The notes under the pieces are model-generated. The model was not told where the DNA came from. It searched no databases and saw only the letters and a list, made by a program, of their open reading frames with translations. A stretch of 64,000 nucleotides of DNA from Sipunculus nudus (Eukaryota > Annelida > Sipuncula > Golfingiida > Sipunculidae). Positions 23,225-36,399 of this stretch are shown here, in pieces (within the stretch, counting starts at the first letter, position 1; each line of letters starts with the position of its first letter). The stretch lies in NCBI GenBank assembly GCA_026874595.1, contig CM049316.1:68846676-68910675 (forward strand), written 5' to 3'. The position numbers and the translations under genes are program-made.

Positions 23225-23905
23225 TTCAAGAAAAACATATTTTTATACTTCTAAACAACCTACTCTGAAAACATATGGTGTTAATGTGTTCATATTTAAC
23301 ATACTCATTTTTGCATATATTTCCTATATATATTTAAGAAATTATGTAAATATTGCGTAAATTGATAAAGTTATAGGCTCATACATTGTTAACTATGAGT
23401 AAATATTTTTATTCACCTAACAAGATAATTGTTGAAGATAGAGATTTTTTTTTATAAGGATATATCATAATTTAATCGAGATTTAATATTATACTAGATA
23501 AAGGGATCAGAAATTTGTAACTGTTTAAGTGATAAGCATTTATGTGAAATCGGTACCTCAAATTTGGCCCAACTTTGATCAAGTCACATTTTTTCCTATA
23601 GGCACTATTCATTTAATATTCACATATGTATAATAAGGATCAAATATAATAAAATCTGAATTTGAAAATAAAATCTAAAAAATTGGGCTGGAAAATGAAT
23701 TTCGCATTCTCGACGCCATATTGTATTGACTTGAATTGTCAATATCCAGGCAGCCAGCCCACTTTTGGAACCTTCAGATTTGCCTGGATAATTTTAGTAG
23801 TAATGCAACACTTGTTAAGCACCCCTGCTATCACTGGTGTACAGTCATTCTTATATCACCCATTCCCCCCCACCCCCCACCCACACACACAGCAGGATTC
23901 ATCAA
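23225..23905 (+). repeat. Dispersed repeat, 'gcataaatataaaatcagtacc' family
   Basis: It shares with 16905-17690, 31630-32400, 34430-34960 and 38590-39240 the ordered phrases 'attgttgaag..agagactttttt', 'ataagcatttatgtgaaatc' and 'tttggcccaactttgatc'. It shares 'gcacccctgctatcac' with some of those copies. It is non-coding. Confidence 0.65.
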
Positions 23906-23917
23906 GTGTAATGCAAT

Positions 23918-24880
23918 AATTGCTAGCGAACCTGTGAGCTTATGCGATGATGTGGCATCATGCATCGTCCGTCGTCTGTACGTTTACCCATACCCTCTAA
24001 AAACGGCAGGAGCTAGCTTCACAAAACTTTATGTAAACAACCAATCATCTTTAAAAACTATATCGGATTTTGCTGATTTTTTGGCTATCTGCATTTACTT
24101 AGATTTTATAAGGAAAAGGCTAAAAAACCTTTACAAATCTTCTTCTCCGAATCTGTCTAGCCAAATATTTATATTTTCACAGAAGTAATCTTTGAAACCA
24201 TCTCTCCCAAGTTTGTTTGAATGGTTCCAGTTCGGTGAATTTTGGTTGAGTTTCATGAAGCTGAACTTAGTCATTTGGCCAAAAAATGATACTAAATTAC
24301 AATATTAGAAACAGGTGGAGTTATCTTCACCAAATATTATGCATAAGTTGGTCACATGACTCATATATGAATTTCAGGTATTGGTGGCGCCACCTGCATA
24401 CACCTTTTCTGTACGAGAGTCATCGGTCATCAGCGCATTAACCCATAATTTCTTAGGAATAGCGGGAGCCAGCCTCCTCAAATTTTATGTAAAAATCTGT
24501 CATATATCAAATGTTGTGAGCGTTTTGTGGTGCCACCTGTATAAACCATAATTTTACGCGAAAAAAGCTAAAAAACCTTGGAAATTCTTCTCTGAAATCA
24601 TTCAACCAAATGGTTCATTATTTCACAAAAATAATCAATGAGATAAGCTCTCTCAAGGTCAAATGGTTTGGGTTTTTGAAATTTGGCTGAGTTATAGGAA
24701 TCTAAACTTATTCAGATGGCCAAGTAAGCACAATGACATAATATCTCGGAAACGGTAGGAGCTAGCATCACCAAGTTTTGTGCAAATTTTGGTCGCATGA
24801 CTCATATATGAAATTGCAGTTTCTGTGGTACCACCTACAAGAGTCATGTAACCTTTGGCAATAAAAGGAAAACATCTTTT
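23918..24880 (+). repeat. Dispersed 1-kb repeat, copy A
   Basis: It is collinear with 37241-38215. Both copies start 'acctgtgagcttatgcg', then 'cgtccgtcgtctgtacgtt', 'aacggc.ggagctagc', 'ttttggctatctg.atttactta', and two segments carrying GGTGGCGCCAC or GTGGCGCCACCTGCAT. The open frame at 23736-24188 is a by-product. Confidence 0.75.
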
Positions 24881-24989
24881 ATTATTCCAAACATTTTGAT
24901 AAAAAAAAACTAATGGATATGTCAGCTTGAAAAAAACGAATTGTCGCCAAAGTCTTTTTAGTATGTGTAAACAGATTTACCTACAGGCC

Positions 24990-25710
24990 AAGATTGAGTC
25001 TGTATCTATTGATAGATGGGCAGAATGCAAACTGTGTCAGATTTGGCAACAAGCCAAGGGTCAACCTGAATCTATTTATAGCGTTGGCAGACTGCCAACT
25101 GTGTCAGATTATGCAACTGGTCAAGAGTTTACTCAGTGCACCCGTGCACAGGTCAAGGGTTCACTCAGTGAAACCAGGTGTAGGTCAAGAGTTCACTCAG
25201 TGCAGTAGCTGGAGCTAGCAATTCGCAAATGCCTTTCTCACCGAAGCCTGGTTAGCCCAGTGCACCTGACTCAAGAGAGGTTTGATGTATTGACCTGATA
25301 TTTTGACCTGTCCGGGCATCTTTGATTGCTTTCCTGTTCACCAGACTGAAGTCGCCACCTACAATGACTTTTGCACAGTTTATGTGACTGCTTATTTATC
25401 AGGAGAGATTTGATATATCAGCCTGATATTGTGCATATTAACAATATCGGATAGCTTTGTCGCAAACAAGACTGGTGGCGCCAACTACAATTATTTTTGT
25501 TATGTGTGCACCAATGCCATTATTTCAGAAGTGTTGTTTGTGTTATTGATTCTTGTTCAAAATGTTTAGTATTTGCTTTGTTCATGTACATATTACACAT
25601 GTCTTTGAAAAGTAATGTTCCATCATTTAAGCATTTTACCTGGCGTATATGCCACTGCATAGGTTCATAGTAAGCTTCTAGGCCTTGTTTCTTGTTTTAA
25701 CGCATTTTTC
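24990..25710 (+). repeat. Dispersed repeat copy 2 (minisatellite-bearing family)
   Basis: It is homologous to 1335-2250 in the same orientation and landmark order. Its internal 32-bp minisatellite has only about three units (25120-25207). Confidence 0.72.
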
Positions 25711-25714
25711 TTTA

Positions 25715-28700
25715 TTTGACAGACCTGGAAACCTGAAATTAGGCCATGGTGACCTATATTTTACGAACTACACGCTGAAAACATGATTTGAGCATGCAGA
25801 CAATCAGACAAAGCACAATTTGTATCCACAAGGCATAGAACTTACTCACCTTACACTCATAGAACTCGCATAGGAAGCCTGAAACTAAGTCACCTTGATC
25901 TATATTTTCCGAGCTATGGGGTACGAAAGTACCCCCCAGAATTATTAAAAATTTCATACAAAAGCTCCAGTATCGGAATAACTAATACCTTGATTTGCAA
26001 ATATTTTTTTTTCTATCCATATTGATCATGGAGTGTTTTATTATATCCTGAAGACTGGTGGCATCACCCGTATTTTTTTCTAGTTTTTACGCATTTTTAT
26101 ATATTTTTCAGACCTTCAGATGAAGCAGTTTGTCCGTTAACAGGGCACAAAGTTAGACCAAGAAACTTCTAACTGTATATTTAGGGAAGTCCTAGGCCAG
26201 TCTCCGTGGAAACCTGAAATTAGGTCATGATGACTTATAGTTTGCGAACTACATGCTGAAAACATGATTTTGAACATTCAGTCAATCAGATGGGGCACAA
26301 TTTGTATCCACTAGGCCTAGAATCTACTTATATTACACCCAAGGAGGTCCGCGGAAATCTTATAGGAAACCTGAAATTGGGTCACTGTGGCTTATATCCT
26401 CTGAGCTTTGGGCTCAAAAGTAACCCCCAGAATAATTAAAAATTGATACAAAAGCACCAGTATCTGAATAACTAATGCATACATTCTCATGTTTCTTTCA
26501 ATTCATATTGAACATTGTGTGTTGCATAATTTCCTGACGTCTGGTGTGCCACCTGTATTTTTTGGGGTAATTTTTACGCATTTTTTTCTCTATTTTCGCT
26601 CTATTTTTGAGACCTTCAGATGAAGCAGTCTATCCGTTATTAAGGCGCAAACTGTAATTGTTAGATCTAGAAACTTCTAACTGTACATCCACGGAGGTTC
26701 AGTCGAATCTTCAGTGAAACCTGAAATTAGGTCATGGTAACCTATATTTAACCTATATACAATCTTAAAACATGATTTTGAGAAATCTGTCAGTCAGTCC
26801 TAGACCTAGAATCTTCTAACATAGTATTCTGGGAGGTCTTTGGTAAATCTGTATGGAAACCTGAAATAAGGTCATGGTGACCTATATTCTGTGAACTTGG
26901 GCAAAAAGCATGATTTTTAACACAACCGAAGATCAGATTGGAACAAATTGTATCTGCTGGCCTAGGAATATTTCAATGTAACATACAGAGAAGTCTTGGG
27001 CAATATCCATTGAAACCTGAAATTAGGTCATGGTGAGCTATATTTTGCGAGCTGCCGGCCAGACATCTTTGGCAATCCCCATGGAAACCTGAAATTAGGT
27101 CAGGGTGACATATATTACATGCAAAAAACATTTTAAGCACCTAGACAGTCAGACAGGGTACAACACGTTACTGTTGGACCTAGAATCTTCTGTCATGACA
27201 CCCAGGGGTGTCCTTCAAAAATGTGCATGGTCATTTTTAGGTCAGCTGACTGCAAACAAAAAGGCTAGATTTCATGGGAAGGGCTGTAAATATTATCATA
27301 AAACTTTTCGTCTTGATGACTAGGAGGATTTTAATTGCTACAGTTGAATGGGGATACCACAAAAAATATTTGGCATTCAGATGATAAAATTCATTTTCTG
27401 AATATCTTCCTAGTCAGCTGAGCGTCATGACCAATGACCAATTAAACCGTTACAGTAAATTTTGCCCAAATTTGGCCACGTCCTTTTCTGTCAGTGCTGT
27501 GGATTTAATTTTCACGGCATGATTACATAAGCAATTCACCTGTTAAATTATGAAATTTGAAACCAGTTGATCAAATATTGTAGTTTTTATTCAAGATTTT
27601 AATCACCATGAAAAGTATTGCTTACCTCAAGCCAGTGGTATGCAATATGCAAGACCTAGCTCTCAGCTGGAGAGGGGGTTATGTAGTAGCTTTAACTCCG
27701 GGCCAGCTCCTTCTGTCTATTTTTAGGTCTGCCAGCTGAGTCGGTCTGTCTGCAGTAAATAACACACTCTCTCTGCTCTCTCTCAGCAGTAACCACAGAT
27801 ACTCCTCCCCCCCCCCCGAACCCTTTAATACACAGGACTGATAAACAGGATGAATCTTATAATTTCAATGTTAAAAATATTTTGTTGAAACTTGAAATTT
27901 AGTTTTTAAACAAAACAAATCAGGATTTGAATCCTCATATTCAAATTTGGTAAAATATTCGATCTAATATATATGCTCAATGACATGTTAAGATTTAATA
28001 AGTTAAAATCACTTTGTAGCATTTCATTCATATCTCTTAAAGTTGGCTTAGCCTTGATATGAATAACAATGTTAAACAAAGTTAATCAGGAATATTGGGC
28101 AAGATTTCGTTGGATTAGTCTTTAGCACATATGGCTAACTATTAAAAATTAAATATATTCACAGAATTTTATGCTCAGCTGACTGAAAGTCAACTGAAGT
28201 ACGGGTATTGCATTTTGTCCATCGTCTGGCCGTCCGGCCATCCATTAGGAGGGCATAAATCGTAATTGTGCCTAGAAACTTCCAAGTGTACAGCCGGAGA
28301 GGTCAATAAAAAGTCTTCTTGGAAACCTGAAATGAGGTCAGTGTGACCCATATCCTCTGAGGTATGTGGCTTGTAAGTACCCTCAGAACAATTCAAAATT
28401 TGATACAAAATCTCCAGTATTTTGATAATTATTTACTGTATTGGGATGAATCTTGCCTTGAATATTGACCATGGCTAGTTTTGTCTTGCAAAAACATGTG
28501 ACGCCTATATTTAATTTTTTTCGATTTTTTTTTTACTTTTTGAGACGATCAAATGACAGAAATAATATCAGTTACTCGGCTGAGGTTTCATCTCGGGTCC
28601 TGAAACCCGATGTGTTGAGTACGATTGGTTATTTCCTAAAGACATCATGGAGTAATTCATCAGTTCCCGCAGACTGGCGGCGCCATCTATATTCTTTTTT

Positions 28701-28980
28701 TTCAATTTGTACGCATTATTTCTCAATTTCTGAGACCTTCAAAGATAAGGTCTTCCGTTAACAGGGCACAGATCATTATCATTTGATCTAGAATGAATCT
28801 TCTCAGTTGTTATCCAGTTTGCTCAATGAAACATCTCTTCGGAAACCTGGAATTAGGTTTCTGTTACCCATATTCTCTGAGCTATGGGGCTTATAGTTGC
28901 CTGTGCAGGGAAAATATGGTAAATATGTCAGTCAGCTGAGCGTCACGATCCATGTGTCACTTGTTTCCTTATTGCATCAG
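25715..28980 (+). repeat. Array of repeats with 'cctgaaattaggtcatggtgacc'
   Basis: The phrase 'gaaacctgaaattaggtca.ggtgac' recurs near 25730, 25880, 26210, 26355, 26715, 26865, 27010, 27085, 28325 and 28845. It is usually followed by 'ctatattct.tgagct' and 'cccccagaataattaaaaatt'. It alternates with 'gttaacagggcacaaa' and 'cctagaatcttcta'. It is a clustered, locally duplicated interspersed repeat. It ends with the 'cagctgagcgtca.gacc' motif at 27414 and 28936. No coding is seen. Confidence 0.7.
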
Positions 28981-29977
28981 TAAATGGTTTCTGGCCACAA
29001 GTTTCATTTATTACACAGTGAAAATGCGATTTATCCCTAATTGGCTTGTTTTAACATGCTAATCAAATTTTGTTCATCCTCATTTGAATTTAGTACAGTA
29101 TTTTATGTCATTTAATAAATTAATGTTTATTATCTTATGCTCTAGTCCATTATTTTATAATTGATAGGGTTTTATTTTATCAGGGCCATTTCTTCTTAGC
29201 TTATGAAATGCTAGTATATTTGCAAAATCTTTCAAATATTCTGCTGAACGACTGAGCCATGAGTCCCCTTTTTAAGGTCAAAGGTAAATTTGCTGAGATT
29301 ATGTTAGCGCATTAACTTAAAAAGAACTTGAGGCACAGTCACCATACCCACACCACTGATACATCACATCAAGGGCTAGTTGTTCCACAGTACAGATTTT
29401 ATACGCCAACTATGATTGGACGTATCATGGTATACCCACCGTCCATCCAAGCATTTTTATTGAGGTTAGAGGTCACCGCACTTCGGAGGCACAGTGGTGA
29501 CTGACCAAAAACCCAATGGATTTCCATGAAACTCATTATACATATTAACCAATAGAATTTCTCACCTCAAATTTTCCGCATATTCCCGCATTTTTAATGA
29601 GGTCTGAGATCACCAGGCTGCTCTTTACAGACCAATTCGTTGTGTCGCTGCAAAGATATACAAGGAATAAAATGGTGGCACCACCCTGACTTACCAAACA
29701 TCTGATGGATTTTCATACGGGCATATTACGCACCATTTGCAATGCTTTTGTTCTTGTAGTTGCAAATTTAAATATTGGCACTTATGACCTGACAGGGTTG
29801 ATGATACCTGTAAGAGTGTTTGGCAATGTATCCTTTCAAAGAATGCTTCTCTGTGTAAAGCTTGAAAAATAATTAAAAGACATAAACTGAATGCTGCATC
29901 AATCTTAATATGATTCTGAATGCAAAATATGAAATAGATTTGGGTTGATTTGCTATGTGTTTGTATTGACCTTACAG
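28981..29977. other. Intron end, no feature
   Basis: No exon or clear repeat was identified. An antisense open frame at 29691-30038 overlaps the last CYLD exon and is a shadow. Confidence 0.5.
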
Positions 29978-30156
29978 ATCGAAGGAATATACCAGAAGTT
30001 ATTAGATGTCTAAAGGTAGCAGAGTTTCTGTCAGGCAAAGGTCAGCAGGAGGTCAACAGTATGGAGGACAGTGACTTGCCGCCACTCCTCCGACGTCTTG
30101 TAGTAGACCCGTACATGTGCTTTTATCGCCATCTAGATGCACTGCTGTACACTTAA
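29978..30156 (+). pseudogene. CYLD: CYLD terminal exon
   Basis: The acceptor is CCTTACAG. The exon starts with two bases that complete a GAT codon with the final G of the 20905 exon, and it ends at TAA 30154-30156. The product has RRNIPEVIRCLKVAEFL, then LPPLLRRLVVDPYMCFYRHL and DALLYT. It aligns with the last segment of CYLD, whose vertebrate counterpart has NIPQVTPCPEV, ARRLLCDAYMCMYQ and a terminal LYK. The exon itself is intact and conserved in its final 20 residues. It is reachable only by reading through the two TAA codons upstream. Confidence 0.88.
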
Positions 30157-31610
30157 AGATGCATTAGACAACGTTTGAGTAAATTTTATTTTTTGTGAAT
30201 ATTTTGGAATACAAGTATTGTATGATACCCAGAATATGCAAGTTACATATTATCCTTAAAATTATTCCATATTTTGAATTCCTGTCAAGTCTACGGAAAC
30301 AGATATTATAATTCATAACATAATATTATAAATGTTTTGTAAATATATAAATGCTTAAAGGTTAAAATGTTAGACAGGAGGCCTAGATAGAGCTTAATAT
30401 GTTACGTAAGGGGCAAATGTAGCTCAGTCCCATGCAACCAGTCAAAATCAGATGAAACAAATAGGTTAATATAAAAACAGTTCCAGCCACAACACAGGTA
30501 AGCTTAATATAAGCTCTTGTGATACTGAACTTGCATGTAACCAAAGGGCTGACAAGTCAGATCAAAATTTGAGGAATGTTGGATCAATTAATAAAATAAC
30601 TGCCAACCAAGGTTTCGAATTTGTAATAATAGTATTCTCTCATATAAAAGATTTATAACAATGGATTATATGGAGTAGCTTTAAGACGTTGTCACTTATA
30701 AGGCTTTATTATTATATCGCACCCCAGAACAGTAACCCAGTAACTCACTTGTTTACACAATGGCAGAAATGAGGATAAACTGTTATGAAAATCGTACTTT
30801 AGGAATTTTCTTAAATATCCTTCATACTTAAGAAATTACACACAGTATGAGAGTCTGTGCTGGTAAGGTGACTCATATTGTCTACGATTTGTATTACTGC
30901 ATGTATTACTTTCTTAATCAATTTACCAATAATTGAGATACAGACTCATTGCACTGGACAATTACTTACCCTGAAATTCATATTTCTTCAACTAAATAAT
31001 TTAATTTTTGTGCCCCAAAAGGCCCCTTGGTAAGTGTTCCCGTAGAATCTTTCAATACATGTTTATCAATCTTAGTTTTGCATGTGTAATTAGATAATTT
31101 GCATATTTAAACCCACATAGGTGGCTTATTCCTTTACCAGGCGGGCGCCAGTGTCTGCCCATTTGATGATGTCCGTATTTACAATTTAAATTATCAATAT
31201 TCCAGACATGCTTCCACCTATTTATAAAAAAAAATCCTGATGTTTTGCATTGGTCAAAACATTTTCATGGTGCTTTCACCTTGACCTTTGCTTTCCTGTT
31301 CAGAGTGGACATTGCATGCATAGATTGATCCGTAACGCGACAGGTTCAACATGTTTTATCGGACATGACTCTAATATTTTGTCAAATATTACTCTCTGAA
31401 TCTGTTTTACCTAAGACTGATCTTGACTTATATTTTAAGAATTTATTGTTACTTTTAAGAATGCTGGTCATCTATTCTTTTATGGTATGATTGGTATGAA
31501 ACTGCTTCTGAAGTACTGTCCCGAGAAAAACAAATGGTTGTAACTCGTTGGTCAGATTAATTATTATCCTGATAAAAACGTTTCATTTACACACGCTTTT
31601 TCAAATGATC
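30157..31610. other. 3' flank of the CYLD-like locus; no gene
   Basis: AT-rich. A possible polyadenylation signal AATAAA lies at 30590-30595, about 0.43 kb past the stop. Nothing else was recognised. Confidence 0.4.
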
Positions 31611-31619
31611 CACAGAAGG

Positions 31620-34600
31620 GTTTTTAGCTCAGCTGTCTATACATTTTGAAACCGTTAGTACTACGAATCCGAAATTTGGCATATTGTTAGACGTCCCTAA
31701 GATGTCCAACCAAACTGAAAACCTGGTCACTGTGACTACGTTGCTTTGAGAAATTAAGGAAAAACATCAATTTTCTATTAAAAACCTATTATCACACTTC
31801 AGGACTGCCTAATATAAGTATTACTCAATTTACAAAAGTTATGGGCCCAATTATAATGCACCTCGTAAAAAATCAGGAGAGATATTTACTCACTTAACTT
31901 GCTAAGTGTTGAAGCTAGTGACTTTTTTTCAGGTATATAAATTTATTTAATCAAAATTCAATCATATACCCAAAATAAGATCTGAATTTTGTAATTTTTT
32001 AAAAGTTATTAGCATTAATATCAAATTGGTACCTTAAATTTTGTCCAACTTTGACCACGGCACTTTTTTATCTATTAGTACATTAAATTTAATTTTCAAA
32101 GCAAGTACACAGACAAGTTATAGAAGTTTCTTTCAGAGGCTCTTTTGTATTCATTTGCATCTCAAGGCTGCCCACTTCTGGTCACTACAGCCCTGCCTTG
32201 GTAACCTTATGATTGTCATGAAATCCTATGGGTGACTTTATGAGTGATGCAACACTGGTCCAGCATCCTGCTGTCACAGTTGTACAGATCTGAATTCTCA
32301 TGTCATCCCCCCCCACACACACACACCACCACAAAGTGTATTGCAATAATTGTTATCGTTCGAACTGTATTTCTTTAATTGTAAAGCTGTGGTAATGAAA
32401 CATTTTTAAAGAAATTTATTTATTTTTATAAATTTATTTCCATTTCAATCATTTAATTATAATAATCTTAAACCCATCAATAGGCATAATTTGATAATAT
32501 ATGAGCCAAATGTTGGATAAATAAAGGTGCAATTTAGAATTTTGACTATCGTAAAATCAAGTGTTGTTGTCATATTTGTATTGTTTTGCAAATTCAAAAA
32601 TATATTTTATAAAAAAATTACAAATACTTTTTTCCTATAAGCAATTGTAACTCCCACCATTCCCCTATGCTTGACTCTAAAACTTGTGTGGAGATTTTAT
32701 ATATGTAAATTGGTTGCAGCATCTAAATCCGTTGAATACTTTATTTATCAAGCCTCTCCATCACAGGGTCTCAGGCCCAAATCGTGTAACAAAGTAATAG
32801 CTGGTGTTCTTTTCAGTTCAGTGGATGGTATGCATGTAACAGCTAGGACACGAAGGTCTTCCTTCATACCCTAACTGTGCCTTCGTGACCAAACTTTTAG
32901 GGCACGAGGCACTCCCAGTTTTGTAAATCTCTACAGGCTATTTCCACATGTTTACTAACAGAGATTATGTTATTTATCATTATATTGATAAAAGAGTTCG
33001 GTCTACTAGCAAAGTCTTTCGAGTACAAACCCCGTAATCTTCAAGTCATTAATGAATATGTACAACAAACCACATACCGTGTTTATAATTCGGAAGTTTT
33101 TTTTGTCTTGAATCGGGACGTTGTGTGATTATCTATTATCCGTAATATCTAGGAAATCAAATATGGAATGATACTGCATGCTTCTCAGGGGGAACCAAAA
33201 ATTAGGACAGTAGTATACAGTGTCAGATTATAAAGTAAAAAAATAGGTTTCAGCATGTCTGGTGGAAATAAATGCAAAGTTATGATCAGAAATATGAGAA
33301 TATAGAACTTTTCTTTTTCTTTTTGATGAGTCAACTGTAATCTAAAGTCATCTGAGCTAAAGCTATCCTCTGTGTCTATCATCGTATGAAAACTGAAATT
33401 ACATTTCTGTGACCAATATGCTGGAGGCTATGGGAACAAACTTGCTTTGAGCAGCCTTAAAATCAGATGAACAAAAAACGAAAATGATAGACGTAAAAAA
33501 CTTCATAAATAAGTTCCAGTGAGGTCCTGGTAAAATCTCCGAAATTTGCAATTAAGTCACTGTGATTTATATTCAGTTAACTATGGGGAAACCATGATTT
33601 TAGTACTGTCAAAGTCGGATTGGAATAATACAGGTGGAAACATCCAGAGAGGTCCTTGTTAAATCTCCTCGGACCCCAGAAGTAAGGTTACTATGACCCA
33701 GTTGTCAAACGTGGAATGGGACGTGATTTGAGCAACCAGAAAGTTATGTGGACAATAATAACAGTTGGGCCATATACCATTTGACGCAATATTAAAGGAG
33801 GCAAATCTCTCACAACTCCTGAAATTAGGCCAATAACGTGATTTTGAGCAAGCAGAAAGTTAGGGCATAAACCTGAATAGTCGGACCTAGAAACTCTCAC
33901 CTTACATCCAGAGAATTCTTTTTTAATTGTCCTGGAAACCCAAAATAGGGTCACTGTCGTGTATTTTCTTGAGGCTATTGGCGATAGAAAAGATTTTGGT
34001 CACTGTGGAAGTCATTCTTCCCACAGATAAATTTCCGTTTGCATTAGATCATAACATCAATAATTGTCTGTGTGTCAAATTCAGTTGAGCATCATGAGCC
34101 CGTTGTTACACGTTTGACTTATGATTTGATCTGTCCACTCACAAGGCACAGATGTGACCTTTAGTCAGAGACATCGTTTACATCACATCAAGACATGTCA
34201 TGTGACCTATTTTCTCTGAGTTTTGGGACAAAACATTTTACAGCTGCTCATATTTGAAAACTTGGTAAATCTCATAATTAGTTTTACGGAATATCATGTA
34301 ATAAGATGTACTGATTCTGTTGGTCTTGATTTAATTTTCACAGCATGTTTTCATAAGCATTTCATCTGATACCATAACAAATTTGAAACCAGTTGATCAA
34401 AAAATGTAGATTTCATTCAAGATTTCAAGCAACCATGTCAAGTTGGCATACAGTTAGATGTCCCCAAAATCCCCTACCATGCTACGAATTTGATCACAAG
34501 GACTTTATTCCTTAGAGATATTAACTTCAATTTTCCATTGAAACCATTGTTACACTTCAAGACTGCCTAATATAAAAACCACTGTTCTGACTTTGATCAT

Positions 34601-35000
34601 ATATAATATACATATTTTTTTCTATACATTCGCTATGCACAAGCCAGAAATAATGTCAGTAATGCGTAACTGTTTTATGTCATAACCCCGAACATAATGC
34701 ACTTTGTGATAAATCCAGAAATATCTTTTCTCCCCTAACATGAGAAATGTTAGGGATATAAATTTTTTTAATCAAGATTCAATTGTATACACAAAATTAG
34801 TTATGTTATTAGCATAAATATAAAATCAATACCTTAAATTTTGTCCAACTTTGGCCATGTAACGTTTGTTTCCCGTTAACACTGTTGATATAATTTTCAT
34901 AACCTACACACATAACGATTTCAGATTTCTAGTTTTGAAAGCTGAAAGAAATTAGTTTTTATGAGACCATGTCAGACCAAGGCTTTACCCAGCCCCTCTT
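31620..35000 (+). repeat. Dispersed repeats (two families interleaved)
   Basis: Copies of the 'gcattaatatcaaattggtacc' family lie at about 31630-32400 and 34430-34960. Copies of the 'aacctgaaattaggtcac' family, here diverged, lie at about 33300-34130 and end with 'cagttgagcatcatgagccc' near 34082. Between them, 32400-33290 shows nothing I can assign. Confidence 0.55.
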
Positions 35001-36390
35001 CAGTCACCTGTATGTTGACCTTGTTAATCTTTCTTGCAAGGAAAAGGCACGCCTGAGGTGGGGCATATACTTGATAGCAAGGCAGCTTATGGCTGGCCAT
35101 AGTTGATCAAGGTGTCCAACTCAACTTGTCTACTTGTTGTTTTGACCAAAAACATAACAATAAACAATACATAAATAATTTTTTATTGGTTTTTAAGAAA
35201 AATTATTAGTAAAGGAATTTGATAGTTGATAAGTAACAGAAAATACCTTGCAATTACTGATGCTGAAAGAATCTTGTATGGATGGATGAAAATGTATTCC
35301 AATAAACACCGTGCAGTCAACTATGGTATTTTTCTTATAATTTTAATAATAAAATATAATTATATTATTCATTTCAAATCATTAGGGATCATATGAAGGA
35401 CATTAATGATAGGCAGAGATGCAGTTGATAATATTAATCTATATTTCCAAAAAATGTTTTACTAATGTCAACAAAACTCGTGGCTGTATCAGCTGTCACA
35501 AGAGTATGTAAATAATCAACATTTATATTACTGGTTCCTTTATTTCAGTTAATAAAATTAAACTTGCCATTCTTTAGCTTGCCCCTTGTATGATTTACAG
35601 GGTATTTTTATCCTGAGGTTATTTTTAACGCGTATAAGGGTTTCATAGCTGAGACTACTTTTAATTTTTAATTTTTGGAATGTCATATCAAAGGATAGGC
35701 AGATTCTTTGATTAAAGGTAATCATGTGTGATGTATAACAACTGTTTATTCTCTAGTGCGGTTACGAGCAAACAAATAATTGCTCGTGTGAAAACAAACA
35801 ATTCAGTAGATGTCAAATAAATGGTCCAAGGATCAGCTTATTATTTGATCGAAGGTAATCAAACAATCTTACACCACACCCAAATAAAGCTTTTAAGCCT
35901 ATTGCGTTGTGAGATGATGCAAGAAATATCCACACCAAATAGTAATTCTTACATATAGACCAGCAAATTATCTGATTTGGTAAGTCAGCACTAGTCTATA
36001 TTGTCAGCTCACTGTAAAAATAATAATGGAAAGTATTGAGTATCACACTGTTGTGATGCTGTTTGCTGTTTAGCCACATCCCTCTTATTTGCATAGGATA
36101 TGTGTAGCAAAAATCATATATATATATATATATATATATATCTTTTACAAGATGTTTACACTGTTATGCCTTCATTTGCAAGTTACATTTTAATTTGTTA
36201 AAGTTATAAGTAGCCAGTACTGACCCAGCCGTTGTTCCGCTCCTTTTTGATTGTATCACGAGACTGAAAGACTGGGATGTTATAGGTTAAGCACAGTCGT
36301 GCCGCCGCGTAGGTAATCCACCCTATCGAGAAAAGAAAAAAAAAAAGATTTTTTTCTTATAATTTACATATGCATAATAACAGGTGAAAT
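35001..36390. other. No gene seen
   Basis: AT-rich sequence with a short (TA)n run at 36116-36141. No open frame or repeat family was recognised. Confidence 0.5.
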
Positions 36391-36399
36391 GTTGACCGC

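Larger units (their letters stand above)
8188..30156 (+). pseudogene. CYLD: CYLD-like deubiquitinase locus with N-terminal CARD exon, probably decayed
   Basis: The chain of plus-strand exons below matches the CYLD family: the last CAP-Gly domain, the C-terminal zinc-binding module, the USP His box and the terminal segment. CYLD removes Lys63- and Met1-linked ubiquitin and damps NF-kB signalling. Exon phases are mutually compatible throughout: 1-1, 1-1, 1-0, then 1-0, 0-1 and 1-end. The missing portion is the rest of the CAP-Gly domain, the USP Cys box and the USP middle, about 270 residues in vertebrate CYLD. No sequence for it is seen between 16060 and 20072. There are TAA codons at 15835 and 20902, and single-base length excesses in the 8646 and 20073 exons. 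The best reading is a non-processed, decayed copy. Assembly error in homopolymers could explain part of this. Confidence 0.72.

Noticed and set aside
23736-24188. 150-codon plus-strand open frame
   Set aside because: It lies across two dispersed repeat families also present elsewhere, where the frame is not kept.
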